This document shows positions 19,150 to 28,057 of a stretch of 64,000 nucleotides of DNA, one piece after another. A program made the translations under genes and the position numbers. Source of the DNA: Helicobacter bilis (GTDB lineage: Bacteria; Campylobacterota; Campylobacteria; Campylobacterales; Helicobacteraceae); the NCBI RefSeq assembly GCF_001999985.1, contig NZ_CP019645.1, positions 124,001 to 188,000 of the forward strand. Reading direction: 5' to 3'. The notes beneath the pieces were generated by a model. The model was not told the DNA's origin. It searched no databases and saw only the letters and a program-made list of their open reading frames with translations. The stretch's first letter is position 1. Each line of letters opens with the position of its first letter.

Positions 19150-19644
19150 GTGCTGCTCCTTATTTTAGAATGTGTTGTGGGTTACTCTAGGGTTGGTATA
19201 CCCTCCCCTGTTAGAGTTCCCATATTTATATATGCTTGGACTAGATAGCTAAATAGTGCTTATTGAGAGTGTTTGTTTAAAGTTTTACAATCTTTTTGCA
19301 TTTACTTGCAAATTCATTTGCATTAATTGCAATCACCTAAAAGCTACTTTAAAGTAAAATCCCAATGTCCCACATTACAAAGCTACTTTTCACAAGCACG
19401 ATGTATTCTACCCCCCCCCCCCCTTATAACATACTTAAGCAATATAATAAAATTATGAAAAAGTATAAAAAATTGAAAATATGTGGTAAAAATGTAACAA
19501 ATTAATATATCAAAATGACAAAACAGAGAGTAAATATTGTATTTTGTGAGAATAGAAACTACATTTTATCTTTTATATAGTTGCAATTAATCGCATAAAA
19601 TCATAATTTTATAGACTATCAAGTCCATACGCACAGAGTAATAT
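19150..19644. other. Intergenic region with C13 tract and TTGCA array
   Basis: Lies between tkt and the phase-variable secreted gene, both on the minus strand. It holds a C13 tract at 19411-19423 and four TTGCA pentamers at 19296, 19306, 19318 and 19327, spaced 10, 12 and 9 bp, about 150-180 bp upstream of the secreted-protein start. The rest is AT-rich with no gene. The tract could tune the promoter of the downstream gene, but no promoter is defined. Confidence 0.5.
19411..19423. repeat. C13 homopolymer tract, intergenic
   Basis: Thirteen C in the gap downstream of tkt and upstream of the phase-variable secreted protein gene, 262 bp from that gene's start. Not inside a recognisable reading frame. 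Confidence 0.85.
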
Positions 19645-21642
19645 TTAAAATAAAGACTTCACATTATTACAAATATTCTCAACACTAAAGCCAAAATGCT
19701 CAAATAATAAATCACCCTTGCCACTCGCCCCAAAAGATTCCATACTTAGCACACTATCAGCAAATCTGTATAGTTCCAATCCCCTTTGTGCTTCAATAGC
19801 AAAGACTTTAGAATCTCCAAAAAGACTTAGGCTATACGCCCTACCCTGCTGCAAAAACAACTCAAAGCAAGGCATGGATACAACCTGTGTTGCAATGCCT
19901 TCACTCTCTAGCTTTTCTTGTGCTTTAATGGCTAAATGCACTTCACTCCCACTTGCTAGTAATGTAATCTTATGCGTATTGCTTTTTGATTGCGTAAAAT
20001 CCGTCAGCAATAAAGAATGCGAGATGATATAAGCCCCTTTTGCTACATTCTCTAGATTCATAGAATCTGATTGTATTAAGGGAAGATTCTGTCTTGTTAG
20101 GATAAAGCTTTGTGGCGTTTGCAAGGTGAGCGCGACCTGCCATGCTAAAGCATTTTCATTCGCATCGGCTACACGCCAATTCAATAGATTTGGCATAGCG
20201 CGTAAATGGCTTAACTGCTCTATTGGCTGATGTGTCGCTCCATCTTCACCAACACCGATAGAATCATGTGTAAAAATGTAAAAAACCTGTGCTTTCATAA
20301 GACTTGCCACACGAATGCTAGGCGATAAATAATCGCTAAATACAAAGAAAGTCGCACAAAACGGCGTAAAGATTCCATAATTTGCAAAGGCGTTACTTAT
20401 CGCACCCATAGCATGTTCTCGCACACCAAAGTGCATATTGTTGCCATGTGGAAAATCTTTAGAATCTTTTAATGTCGTATTATTGCTTGGAGCAAGATCT
20501 GCACTCCCACCGATAAAGCCCATATTTGCCTGTGCAATAGCATTTAGAATCTTGCCATTACTAGCCCTTGTAGCTATTGCGTTTTGATAGGATAGCCCTG
20601 CCCTACCCTCTTGTTTTTGCAGATCGTTTGCGTGGTTAGAATCTAAGCTATTAAACATGGGAAATGAAACATTGCTAAAATCTTTTTTTAATAGCATTTC
20701 AAGATTCTTTTCTTGTCCGTTTTTTTGCAAGGTAGTGAGCCATGCTTGATAAGCTTTCTCTCCCCTTATTGCAGTCTCTTTAAAATGGGTTCTACTCTCT
20801 TCACTTATGCGAAAAGTTTCGCTACTAAAGCCCATTTGCTTCTTACTCTCAAGTATGACTTCATGTCCTAAAGGCGCACCATGCGCGTGATGACTACCCT
20901 CTAAGCCGATCGCATTTTTTGCAATTTTCGTCTTTGCTATGATTAATGTTGGCTTACATGATTGTTTTGCTTCTAGTAATGCGTTATTAACCTGTGCATA
21001 ATCATGTCCGCAAATCTCTATCACAAAAAAGCCTTGCGCCCTAAATCTCGCCCCAATATCTTCACTAAAAGCGATACTTATATCGCCTTCAATACTGATG
21101 TTATTGCTATCATAGATGAGAATCAAATTATCAAGTCCATGATGTCCAGCAAGAGAGCAAGCCTCATAGCTAATGCCCTCTTCTAAATCACCATCACCAC
21201 AAAAGCAATACACCTTATGATTAATCACATCGCTACCAAGCATAGCCTTTGCGCGTTTTGCCGCCATAGCAAAACCTACCGCATTTGCCACACCCTGCCC
21301 TAATGGACCTGTCGTAATCTCTACACCATGTGTGTGTTTATATTCTGGATGACCGGGCGTTTTTGAATGAAGTTTGCGAAAATTACGCAAATCCTGCGTA
21401 TCTATATCATAACCCCACAAATGCAATAACGCATAAAGCAAGGCACTCGCATGTCCACCGCTAAATACTAACCTATCGCGATTAATCCAATTTGCTTCTT
21501 GCGGATAAATATTAATATGATTTGCTAACACAACTGCAATATCAGCAAGTCCCATAGGTGCACCCGGATGCCCACTATTTGCTTCTTGCACCATATCAGC
21601 ACAAAGCATTCTTAACTCATTTGCGATTTGTTCATGCGTCAT
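19645..21642 (-). CDS. tkt: Transketolase
   Basis: Thiamine-diphosphate enzyme of the pentose phosphate pathway that moves two-carbon units between sugar phosphates; cytosolic. The 665 residues are the usual length. NSGHPGAPMG (22-31) is the conserved substrate and cofactor loop, GDGD (149-152) through N180 is the ThDP/Mg2+ motif, and GVREHAMGAISNAFA with TFFVFSDYL is the pyrimidine-binding domain. The C-terminal domain is complete. The ATG is preceded by AAAAAGGAAAAAG. No operon partner is evident. Confidence 0.97.
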   Translation of the reverse strand: MTHEQIANELRMLCADMVQEANSGHPGAPMGLADIAVVLANHINIYPQEANWINRDRLVFSGGHASALLYALLHLWGYDIDTQDLRNFRKLHSKTPGHPEYKHTHGVEITTGPLGQGVANAVGFAMAAKRAKAMLGSDVINHKVYCFCGDGDLEEGISYEACSLAGHHGLDNLILIYDSNNISIEGDISIAFSEDIGARFRAQGFFVIEICGHDYAQVNNALLEAKQSCKPTLIIAKTKIAKNAIGLEGSHHAHGAPLGHEVILESKKQMGFSSETFRISEESRTHFKETAIRGEKAYQAWLTTLQKNGQEKNLEMLLKKDFSNVSFPMFNSLDSNHANDLQKQEGRAGLSYQNAIATRASNGKILNAIAQANMGFIGGSADLAPSNNTTLKDSKDFPHGNNMHFGVREHAMGAISNAFANYGIFTPFCATFFVFSDYLSPSIRVASLMKAQVFYIFTHDSIGVGEDGATHQPIEQLSHLRAMPNLLNWRVADANENALAWQVALTLQTPQSFILTRQNLPLIQSDSMNLENVAKGAYIISHSLLLTDFTQSKSNTHKITLLASGSEVHLAIKAQEKLESEGIATQVVSMPCFELFLQQGRAYSLSLFGDSKVFAIEAQRGLELYRFADSVLSMESFGASGKGDLLFEHFGFSVENICNNVKSLF

Positions 21643-21948
21643 CTTTTTCCTTTTTCAACACAATAAATGTAATTATGCAACTGATTCTACCCAATAAGAC
21701 AAAAAAATTAATTAAACATTAAGTCAGTATGATTAGACTACAAGCAAATCCAGCACAATCGACATATAAAAAGAGATTTAATATAGTAAAAGCAATAGAA
21801 TGCAAGGGACTATTATCCACAAATTCTACATACCAATCATATTTAAATAAAGATTTTATCACCAGTAACACATGCAAACATGACTAAAATAAAAGGGCAA
21901 CCACCCCATTCATTAGCATTCAAATAATTTTATAAAAAACACAATACG
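21643..21948. other. Intergenic region, nothing recognised
   Basis: AT-rich spacer between tkt and a small membrane protein gene, both on the minus strand. No open frame, hairpin with T-run or homopolymer tract of note was seen. It presumably holds the tkt promoter. Confidence 0.4.
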
Positions 21949-22122
21949 CTATTTCTTCATGAGATTGTAAAAAAGCACACCAAATAGGGCAATGATAGCA
22001 CCAACGCAAACAATCCCCATAAGCCATAAAATAAGCGGCAACACGAAACCAAGTATCTTAAAGATAATAATGGTAAGACAAATCAAAACGACAAAAATGA
22101 GACCCAATTGTAAAAACTGCAT
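21949..22122 (-). CDS. Small hydrophobic membrane protein (57 aa)
   Basis: Begins MQFLQLGLIFVVLICLT and ends FGVLFYNLMKK. Two hydrophobic segments (about 4-25 and 30-52) with a positively charged C-terminus predict a small inner-membrane protein. A strong AAGGAG lies 6 bp upstream of the ATG, which supports translation. It sits downstream of the fumarase operon on the same strand, 130 bp after the fumarase beta stop. No family recognised. Confidence 0.6.
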   Translation of the reverse strand: MQFLQLGLIFVVLICLTIIIFKILGFVLPLILWLMGIVCVGAIIALFGVLFYNLMKK

Positions 22123-22187
22123 AAACGCTCCTTGTGATTATATAGGGCTGTATTCTAGTATAAAAAAGTTAATACCTTAAAAGTAAA

Positions 22188-22230
22188 AGTTGCAACTATA
22201 ATATTATCATCGTTGCATAACATTGCAACG
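22188..22230. repeat. Pair of TTGCAA-containing palindromes
   Basis: AGTTGCAACT (22188-22197) and CGTTGCA-taacat-TGCAACG (22211-22230) lie just after the fumarase beta gene on the minus strand. The second can form a 7-bp hairpin but lacks a following T-run on either strand, so it is a weak terminator candidate or a protein-binding site. Confidence 0.4.
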
Positions 22231-22252
22231 CAAAAACGCAAAATGTAAATTC

Positions 22253-22807
22253 CTATATTTGCTTATACGCAGATTGCCCTTGCTCATAAAAATTATTACC
22301 ATCACTATCAATGGCAACAATAGCTGGAAAATCAACAATAGTCAGTCTTGCAACTGCTTCTGGTCCAAGCTCTTCATACGCAAGGACTTCATATTTTTGA
22401 ATACATTTAGAGATCAAAGCAGCAGCACCGCCAACCGCAACCATATAAACAACACCATGCTTTTTCATAGAATCAATAACTGCTTGATTACGATAGCCTT
22501 TGCCAATCATACCGCTTATGCCCTGCTCTATTATTGTAGGCGTATATTTATCCATTCTGCCACTTGTCGTAGGTCCTGCAGATCCGATAGCATTACCGGG
22601 CTTTGCAGGGCTTGGTCCTAAATAGTAAATAGTTTGATTTACCAAATCAACTGGCAGCTTTTCGCCTCGCGCCAACGCTTCTGTAAGTGCCTTATGTGCA
22701 GCATCTCTTGCTGCAATGATAGTCCCAGATATTAATACCGTATCACCTGCTCGTAACTTCTTGCCTTCTTCTCTAGTAAATGGGGCTTGCAATCTAATTT
22801 CTGACAT
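22253..22807 (-). CDS. Class I fumarate hydratase, beta subunit
   Basis: Second subunit of the two-part iron-sulfur fumarase (tartrate dehydratase beta / Fum C-terminal family), which converts fumarate and malate. 184 residues. Typical motifs: GDTVLISGTIIAARDAAHK, YYLGPSPAKPG, GSAGPTTSGRMD and GISGMIGKG, which form the substrate-binding part. The alpha subunit is encoded at 24432-25277 in the same direction, unusually separated from it by two hemerythrin genes. Start ATG has AAGGAG 6 bp upstream, 28 bp after the hemerythrin stop, so the four genes probably form one operon. Confidence 0.93.
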   Translation of the reverse strand: MSEIRLQAPFTREEGKKLRAGDTVLISGTIIAARDAAHKALTEALARGEKLPVDLVNQTIYYLGPSPAKPGNAIGSAGPTTSGRMDKYTPTIIEQGISGMIGKGYRNQAVIDSMKKHGVVYMVAVGGAAALISKCIQKYEVLAYEELGPEAVARLTIVDFPAIVAIDSDGNNFYEQGQSAYKQI

Positions 22808-22835
22808 AATATCTCCTTAAAATAAGTTGTATTAC

Positions 22836-23510
22836 CTACACTTTCATATCATTAATGTAAGTAATATTTGTATTGCAATGTTTGCAATATATCTTTTTGC
22901 CTTGTTGTATCTGTGCATGGATAGGATCTGAAATGTTATACACCTTACCGCACATGCAGCTATAAATATGCAACACGCTATCTTTTTGAATTGCCTTTGT
23001 GCTATTTAGAGTAGGATTATTTTCTGGCTTACTCTGGGCTGAATGCTCGGATTCTACAAACGCATCTTCTAATATATTGTTTTCAGATTCTAACTCTTTG
23101 TTTTCCTTCGCCCTTTTCTTTTCTAGCATTTCTTGCTGATATTCTCCAATACGCATATCTTCTTGCAATATATGCCTAACAAGCCATTGCTCAGTAATTA
23201 TGGCAAGTTGCTGCTTAAAGTCATATTTCATATTTTTTATAAGCAAGGTCATCTCAGACACAATCTCTTTGTGGTGTTCTCTATGCGTTTCTAATGCTGG
23301 AAATTGTATGCTTTCCATATAGGCTTCCTCATCTCTAAAATGAGTCTTCATATAGTCAAATAAAGCAACCAAAACCTGCTTAATCTCTAGTGGATTTGTC
23401 TGTTTGCCAATCATATTATCTGCTATATTCGCAAGCTCAAATAGCTTTTTATGTTGTTCATCAATCATAAAGTTATGAACACTATATTCTTTACTCCACT
23501 TAGGTAGCAC
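22836..23510 (-). CDS. Bacteriohemerythrin with C-terminal Cys4 module (paralogue B)
   Basis: 224 residues from a GTG start with AAAGGA upstream. Residues 1-135 are a hemerythrin four-helix domain with the di-iron ligands visible: DEQHKKLF, HFRDEE (HxxxE), HREHHKE (HxxxH) and HILQED (HxxxxD). It binds O2 reversibly in family members. A charged linker leads to a C-terminal module, CMCGKVY...YCKHC, with CxC and CxxC pairs that should bind metal. Closely similar to the neighbouring gene, so a tandem duplication. Lying between fumarase subunits, it may supply or remove oxygen or deliver iron near an oxygen-labile cluster. Confidence 0.9.
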   Translation of the reverse strand: MLPKWSKEYSVHNFMIDEQHKKLFELANIADNMIGKQTNPLEIKQVLVALFDYMKTHFRDEEAYMESIQFPALETHREHHKEIVSEMTLLIKNMKYDFKQQLAIITEQWLVRHILQEDMRIGEYQQEMLEKKRAKENKELESENNILEDAFVESEHSAQSKPENNPTLNSTKAIQKDSVLHIYSCMCGKVYNISDPIHAQIQQGKKIYCKHCNTNITYINDMKV

Positions 23511-23539
23511 ACACTATCCTTTAGAATCCAAAAACACAC

Positions 23540-24178
23540 TTAAACTTCAATGTCTGTAATATACTTAATAAATGTGGTGCAATCCTGACATTTTACACCA
23601 TCTCCCGCCTGTATTTTTGCATGTATATCTGGCTTAATATTATAAGTCTTCCCGCACAAACAGCTATACATATGCATGATACCTTTTTTTGTTTCTTGCT
23701 TTTTCCCTGAAGTCATTTCAGCTTGTTTTAACAACGCATTATCTTCACTACTTGCAGCTGGTGTTGCTGCTTTTTGCATGGATCGCTTTTCATTCATTTC
23801 TTCACAATGTTTTGCATACTCCATATCTTCTTGCAAAATATGCTTTAAAAGCCATTGCTCCATGATAATCACAAGTTGTTGTTTAAAATCATATTTCATA
23901 TTTTTTACAAGATTTGTCATCTCAAACACAATCTGTTTATGTCTTTCTTTATGTAACTCAAGAGAGGGATATTGTATGCTTTCCATATAGACTTCTTCAT
24001 CTCTAAAGTGAGTTTTCATATAATCAAACAAGGCGACAAGCATTTTTTTAATCTCAGCTGGGTCAGTCTGCTTCCCAATCATATTATCCGCCATATTCGC
24101 AAGCTCAAATAGCTTTTTATGTTGCTCATCAATCAAATAATTTTTAACACTATATTTATCATTCCACTGCAACAACAT
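23540..24178 (-). CDS. Bacteriohemerythrin with C-terminal Cys4 module (paralogue A)
   Basis: 212 residues. The hemerythrin domain (about 1-130) keeps all ligands: DEQHKKLF, HFRDEE, HKERHKQ and HILQEDMEYA. The C-terminal part reads YSCLCGKTYNI...VKCQDC, a CxC/CxxC module with a faint rubredoxin or zinc-ribbon look. AAGGAG lies 8 bp before the ATG; an out-of-frame ATG lies between. Its paralogue follows after 29 bp. Campylobacter hemerythrins are known to protect iron-sulfur enzymes from oxygen damage, so a similar role for the co-encoded fumarase is a reasonable inference. Confidence 0.9.
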   Translation of the reverse strand: MLLQWNDKYSVKNYLIDEQHKKLFELANMADNMIGKQTDPAEIKKMLVALFDYMKTHFRDEEVYMESIQYPSLELHKERHKQIVFEMTNLVKNMKYDFKQQLVIIMEQWLLKHILQEDMEYAKHCEEMNEKRSMQKAATPAASSEDNALLKQAEMTSGKKQETKKGIMHMYSCLCGKTYNIKPDIHAKIQAGDGVKCQDCTTFIKYITDIEV

Positions 24179-24204
24179 TTCATTACTCCTTAACCCAAGA
24201 TATT

Positions 24205-24351
24205 TTAGAATAACATATTTATAATCAATAATGCAAAGAACATTCCCAAATCATACACCATCGGCACAAAAAAACTTTTCATAAGAGAATCTTTAATAAA
24301 TGGATTTTTCCTGCAACAATACATAAAGTCCATTTTATCTTTAATTGCCAT
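24205..24351 (-). CDS. Possible small membrane peptide (48 aa)
   Basis: A frame starting MAIKDKMDFMYCCRKNP with a single C-terminal hydrophobic helix (MFFALLIINMLF) lies in the 253-bp gap between the fumarase alpha gene and the first hemerythrin. Codon use is normal but the ribosome-binding site is weak. It could be a tail-anchored peptide of the operon or chance. Low certainty. Confidence 0.35.
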   Translation of the reverse strand: MAIKDKMDFMYCCRKNPFIKDSLMKSFFVPMVYDLGMFFALLIINMLF

Positions 24352-24431
24352 TTAAATACCCATTCTGCCTAAAACAACCTCTCTAGTGCAATCCAGTAGC
24401 TACGCACAACACAACAAATAGATTCACAATC

Positions 24432-25277
24432 TTACAACTCAACGCTATAATGCCGTGCTGCATGACAATTCACATTAATTGCGACAGGCATACCCGCAAT
24501 ATGCGTTGGATACCATTCAATATTTACACCAAATGCGGTAGTATTGCCACCTAGCCCTTGCGGTCCAACACCTGTTTTATTTGCAAGCTCCAATAACTCT
24601 TCTTCTAATGCGGCATATTTTGGATGCGGATTCTTAGAATCTATTGAGCGGATAGCAGCCTTTTTTGCTAAAATCGCAGCCTTTTCCATAGTCCCACCAA
24701 TGCCTACACCAAGCACCATAGGCGGACACGCATTTGGTCCAGCAAGTTTAACAGCCTCTAAAAACAAACTTTTCACACCCTCAAGTCCATCTGCTGGCAC
24801 AAACATTTTTAATAAACTTTTATTCTCACTGCCAAAACCCTTTGGTGCAACCGTGATTTTAATCTTATCGCCCATAACCATTTCTGTATGCAAAACCGCA
24901 GGCGAGTTATCGGTTGTATTCTTGCGTTCAAAAACAGGCTCATTGACAACAGATTTTCTCAAATAACCATCTTTATACCCGCGTCTTACCCCTTCATTTA
25001 TCGCATCGCTAAATAAACCACCAACAATATGCACATCCTGCCCAATCTCTGCAAAAACCACAGTCATACCAGTGTCTTGACAGATAGGCATCATATTTGT
25101 TTGTGCGATTTCGCCATTTTTTATTAATGTGCCTAAAATATTCTTACCAATAGCAGAAGTCTCAACTTCTTGTGCTTTCTTAAAAGCATTTTTTATATCT
25201 GGTGTCTGTATGCAACAAGCTTTAATGCAAAGCTCTTTAACGGCTTCTGAGATTGTTTCACATTGTATTTCACGCAT
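24432..25277 (-). CDS. Class I fumarate hydratase, alpha subunit
   Basis: Iron-sulfur subunit (281 residues) of the two-part fumarase acting in the citric acid cycle or reductive branch. The three cluster cysteines expected for this family are visible: PICQDTG (about 63), NACPPMVLGVG (about 186) and VNCHAARH near the C-terminus. GPQGLGGNTTAFGV is the family signature. The ATG has AAGGAG upstream. First gene of the operon that continues with hemerythrins and the beta subunit. The [4Fe-4S] cluster of class I fumarases is oxygen sensitive. Confidence 0.94.
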   Translation of the reverse strand: MREIQCETISEAVKELCIKACCIQTPDIKNAFKKAQEVETSAIGKNILGTLIKNGEIAQTNMMPICQDTGMTVVFAEIGQDVHIVGGLFSDAINEGVRRGYKDGYLRKSVVNEPVFERKNTTDNSPAVLHTEMVMGDKIKITVAPKGFGSENKSLLKMFVPADGLEGVKSLFLEAVKLAGPNACPPMVLGVGIGGTMEKAAILAKKAAIRSIDSKNPHPKYAALEEELLELANKTGVGPQGLGGNTTAFGVNIEWYPTHIAGMPVAINVNCHAARHYSVEL

Positions 25278-25524
25278 GTCTTATAGCTCCTTTTGTATTC
25301 TAAGGTTTTGGGTTTGTGTATCATTTTGGCGATTAACCATGAGATTGTTGCATTCTATCCTTTTAGAGTTTAAAAAAAGTTTAATTACGCAAAAATATTT
25401 AACTTTTATTTAAAAAACTTAACCTTTCTTAACAATATTTGCTTGTTTCTATGTTAGAATCCACGCAGTAACTTAGCACATATTAAGCAACTCCACAATA
25501 TAAAATTCCATTTTAAGGATATTA

Positions 25525-26409
25525 ATGATTAAGAAAATTTTTATATTCACGCTTCTATGTTGTAGCACTTTTATATATGCAGAATCTAGCTCTCAAAGTC
25601 CAGCTTCTAGCCTAGATTCTGTCAGCAAGAATATTGTCGGTGGTATCGCACTTTTTGTGAATGGTGAGCCGATTACGCTACATGCGATTAAACAAGTAGA
25701 AAACGCATTGCATACAGACAGACTTCGAGCCACAGATATACTTGTAACAGAGAAGCTAAAAGAAGCTGAAATTAAGCGTTTAAAAATTGAAATAAATGAT
25801 ATACAGCTAGATTCACAAATAGCACAAATCGCACAGCAAAATGGCATGAATTTAGACCAATTCTATGCGGCTATTATGCGAGAGGGTATGAGCTTAGTAG
25901 AATATCGCACAAAGCTAAAAGAGCAAATGCTAGCACAAGAACTTATGCGAAAGATACTCTTTTCTAGCAATGTCGGGCAAGAAGATGAGCTGCGTAAATA
26001 CTACAACGAGCATTTAGACGAGTTTGTTATCCCCAAAGAAGTTGTGGGTGTAAAATTTGTAAGTCGCAATAAAGAGATTCTAGAATCTTTTATGCAGCAA
26101 GGCATAGATAGCACTATACCAGATTCTATAGCACACACTGAAGAGAAGCTAGAAATAGAGAGTTTGCCAACGCAGGTAGCTGATATTTTTCTAGCAACCA
26201 ACGCAAAGTCTTTTACACAGGTATTTGAATCTGATAATGGCGATTTCGTTGCGTTTTATATTAAGGGAAAAATATCAAACGAACAAGTAGATTTTGAAAA
26301 AGCAAAAAACTATATCGCACAAAAACTCATAGCAAATAACCAAGAAAAGATTCTAAGCGATTATTTTGAACGCGTAAGGAGCCGCTCTAAGATTGTTTTT
26401 GTCCGCTAA
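25525..26409 (+). CDS. SurA-like periplasmic chaperone
   Basis: 294 residues with a signal peptide (MIKKIFIFTLLCCSTFIYA). A SurA_N-type core is visible: ALFVNGEPITLHAIKQVE, helical region, then EDELRKYYNEHLDEFVIPKE. The parvulin region (about 175-260) is short and degenerate, so peptidyl-prolyl isomerase activity is uncertain. Family members help outer-membrane proteins cross the periplasm. AAGGAT precedes the ATG. It is divergent from the fumarase operon. Resembles the Cj1289 type more than PEB4/HP0175, by memory only. Confidence 0.8.
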   Translation: MIKKIFIFTLLCCSTFIYAESSSQSPASSLDSVSKNIVGGIALFVNGEPITLHAIKQVENALHTDRLRATDILVTEKLKEAEIKRLKIEINDIQLDSQIAQIAQQNGMNLDQFYAAIMREGMSLVEYRTKLKEQMLAQELMRKILFSSNVGQEDELRKYYNEHLDEFVIPKEVVGVKFVSRNKEILESFMQQGIDSTIPDSIAHTEEKLEIESLPTQVADIFLATNAKSFTQVFESDNGDFVAFYIKGKISNEQVDFEKAKNYIAQKLIANNQEKILSDYFERVRSRSKIVFVR

Positions 26410-26705
26410 TGAAAGTCTTTATTATCGCTATTAAGCAGGGCTTAACACCGAATTTTATTGCATACATAACGAACTAACAATCTAGCATAACCCTATCTAT
26501 TGTAATAATATCTAGGCTTGACACTCTAAAACCATCGTTAGACATATACAAGCCTTACATGAAAACAACACTAGACCTTAACACATTAACACCATGTTAA
26601 AACAAATTTTGGCAATAAGACTCCATAAAGCCACGCCGCAAACATATAAAGTTAAATTGCATATTTTAATGGATTCTATCACTCTTGCATGTTTCTACGC
26701 ATATT

Positions 26706-27086
26706 CTATGACTTCAACGCAATACATTCAATCTCTATTTTACTGCCCTTTGGCAATTCTTTAACAGCAACCGTGCTACGAGCAGGCTTATGTGAAAAAT
26801 ATGTGGCATACACTTCATTAAATTGCGTAAAATACGACATATCACTAAGATACACATTTGTTTTTATTACATTCTCTAAGCTACTTCCAGCCGCTTCTAA
26901 TACTGCTTTTAAGTTCTTGCAAACTTGATGTGTCTGTGCTTCTATGTCAGAATCCAAAAATTCCCCATTTGGTAACAATGGAATCTGCCCAGAAGTAAAA
27001 ATCAAACTATTTGCAACAATAGCCTGTGAATATGGTCCTATCGCCTGCGGTGCATTACTTGTGCTTACAATATCAAACTTTTTCAT
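26706..27086 (-). CDS. ridA: RidA family enamine/imine deaminase
   Basis: 126 residues of the YjgF/YER057c/UK114 family. Hydrolyses reactive enamine/imine intermediates made by PLP enzymes, such as 2-aminoacrylate, protecting branched-chain amino-acid synthesis. Signature parts: IGPYSQAIVANSLIFTSGQIPL, VLEAAGSSLENVIKTNVYL, ARSTVAVKELPKGSKIEIECIA with the conserved Arg of the active site. AAAGGAAC precedes the ATG. Monocistronic, convergent with the SurA-like gene. Confidence 0.95.
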   Translation of the reverse strand: MKKFDIVSTSNAPQAIGPYSQAIVANSLIFTSGQIPLLPNGEFLDSDIEAQTHQVCKNLKAVLEAAGSSLENVIKTNVYLSDMSYFTQFNEVYATYFSHKPARSTVAVKELPKGSKIEIECIALKS

Positions 27087-27195
27087 ATTGTTCCTTTCTG
27101 TGTAATCTATAAAACGCTTATTCTAACACATTTTGACAAAAAAAGGTTGTTGCAGAAAATATAACATAACAATATATAGTATTTTTTAAAATGCC

Positions 27196-27224
27196 TTGAC
27201 TTGTTTTTTTTTTTTTTGTAAAAT
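27196..27224 (+). promoter_or_regulatory. Phase-variable promoter with T14 spacer tract
   Basis: TTGACT (27196-27201) and TAAAAT (27219-27224) are separated by exactly 17 bp, of which 14 (27204-27217) are a T run. This is a near-consensus promoter in its optimal state; one or two bases of slippage would move the spacer away from 17. It lies 48 bp before the outer-membrane protein start. Same G-TAAAAT junction as at 480-486. Confidence 0.75.
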
Positions 27225-27271
27225 CCCGCCTTAATGTGTGTAAGCACAAATAAATTAATTAAAGGAAAATA

Positions 27272-27946
27272 ATGAGAAAAATATCATTGTCTATTGTATG
27301 TAGTGCTTTAGTATGTAGTAGTGTAGCTTTGGCAAATAATCCTGCTGAAAATGCAACAGATTTAAAAGGCATGAAACCTTTTGTTGGCTTTATGGTTGGG
27401 ACATTGACCGAAACTGCAAGCACAACGATTAATGGTAGCGCCATAGTCTTATCTATAACATCACTTCAAACTGGTTTATGGGGTGGATTAGAGTTTAACT
27501 TTATGGATAATCTAGGCGTTAGAGCTTATGTAAATATGATTACAACTGCATTGCCAATAAACTCAACTACAAATAGCGTAAGATCTAGCAGTCGCATGAT
27601 CTTCAATGGCAATGTGGATTTAATCTATCGTCCAACTGATAAACTTGGCATATTTATAGGCTTTGGTTTGGGCGATATGCTAATAGGTTCTACCTACAAA
27701 AGTAACACAAGAACAGAAACTAATCCAGACAACTACTTTGCAATGTTTGGAAACTTTGGTGTGCAGTATAATATTAATACAAACAATATTTTAGAGTTGA
27801 GTGCTATTTTAAACTCAATGTTTGATTTTACAACAATAGAAAGAGTTAGCACAACAACAGGTACAGCAATAGTTAAAACCCAACTTTACGCACCAAGTGT
27901 GCTTGTTTCACATAACATCATGATGAAATATGCCTATAGATTCTAA
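27272..27946 (+). CDS. Outer-membrane beta-barrel protein
   Basis: 224 residues with a signal peptide (cleavage probably after SSVALA). The mature part is built of alternating amphipathic strands (WGGLEFNFMDNLGVRAYVNM, VDLIYRPTDKLGIFIGFGLG, FGVQYNINTNNILELSAI) and ends ...HNIMMKYAYRF, with a terminal Phe as required by the barrel assembly machinery. Likely an eight-stranded Helicobacter outer-membrane protein, role unknown. AAAGGAAAAT precedes the ATG. Expression is probably switched by the upstream T14 promoter, as for several Helicobacter adhesins. Confidence 0.85.
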   Translation: MRKISLSIVCSALVCSSVALANNPAENATDLKGMKPFVGFMVGTLTETASTTINGSAIVLSITSLQTGLWGGLEFNFMDNLGVRAYVNMITTALPINSTTNSVRSSSRMIFNGNVDLIYRPTDKLGIFIGFGLGDMLIGSTYKSNTRTETNPDNYFAMFGNFGVQYNINTNNILELSAILNSMFDFTTIERVSTTTGTAIVKTQLYAPSVLVSHNIMMKYAYRF

Positions 27947-28057
27947 GCGTATCTTAGGTTGCAATAAACCTTAATAACTTAGGGTAAGCACTAGGGAATA
28001 TATAAAAATAAACTAGTGCAATGCCCTATTTGTTTAGCACATATTTTGTAAATCATG

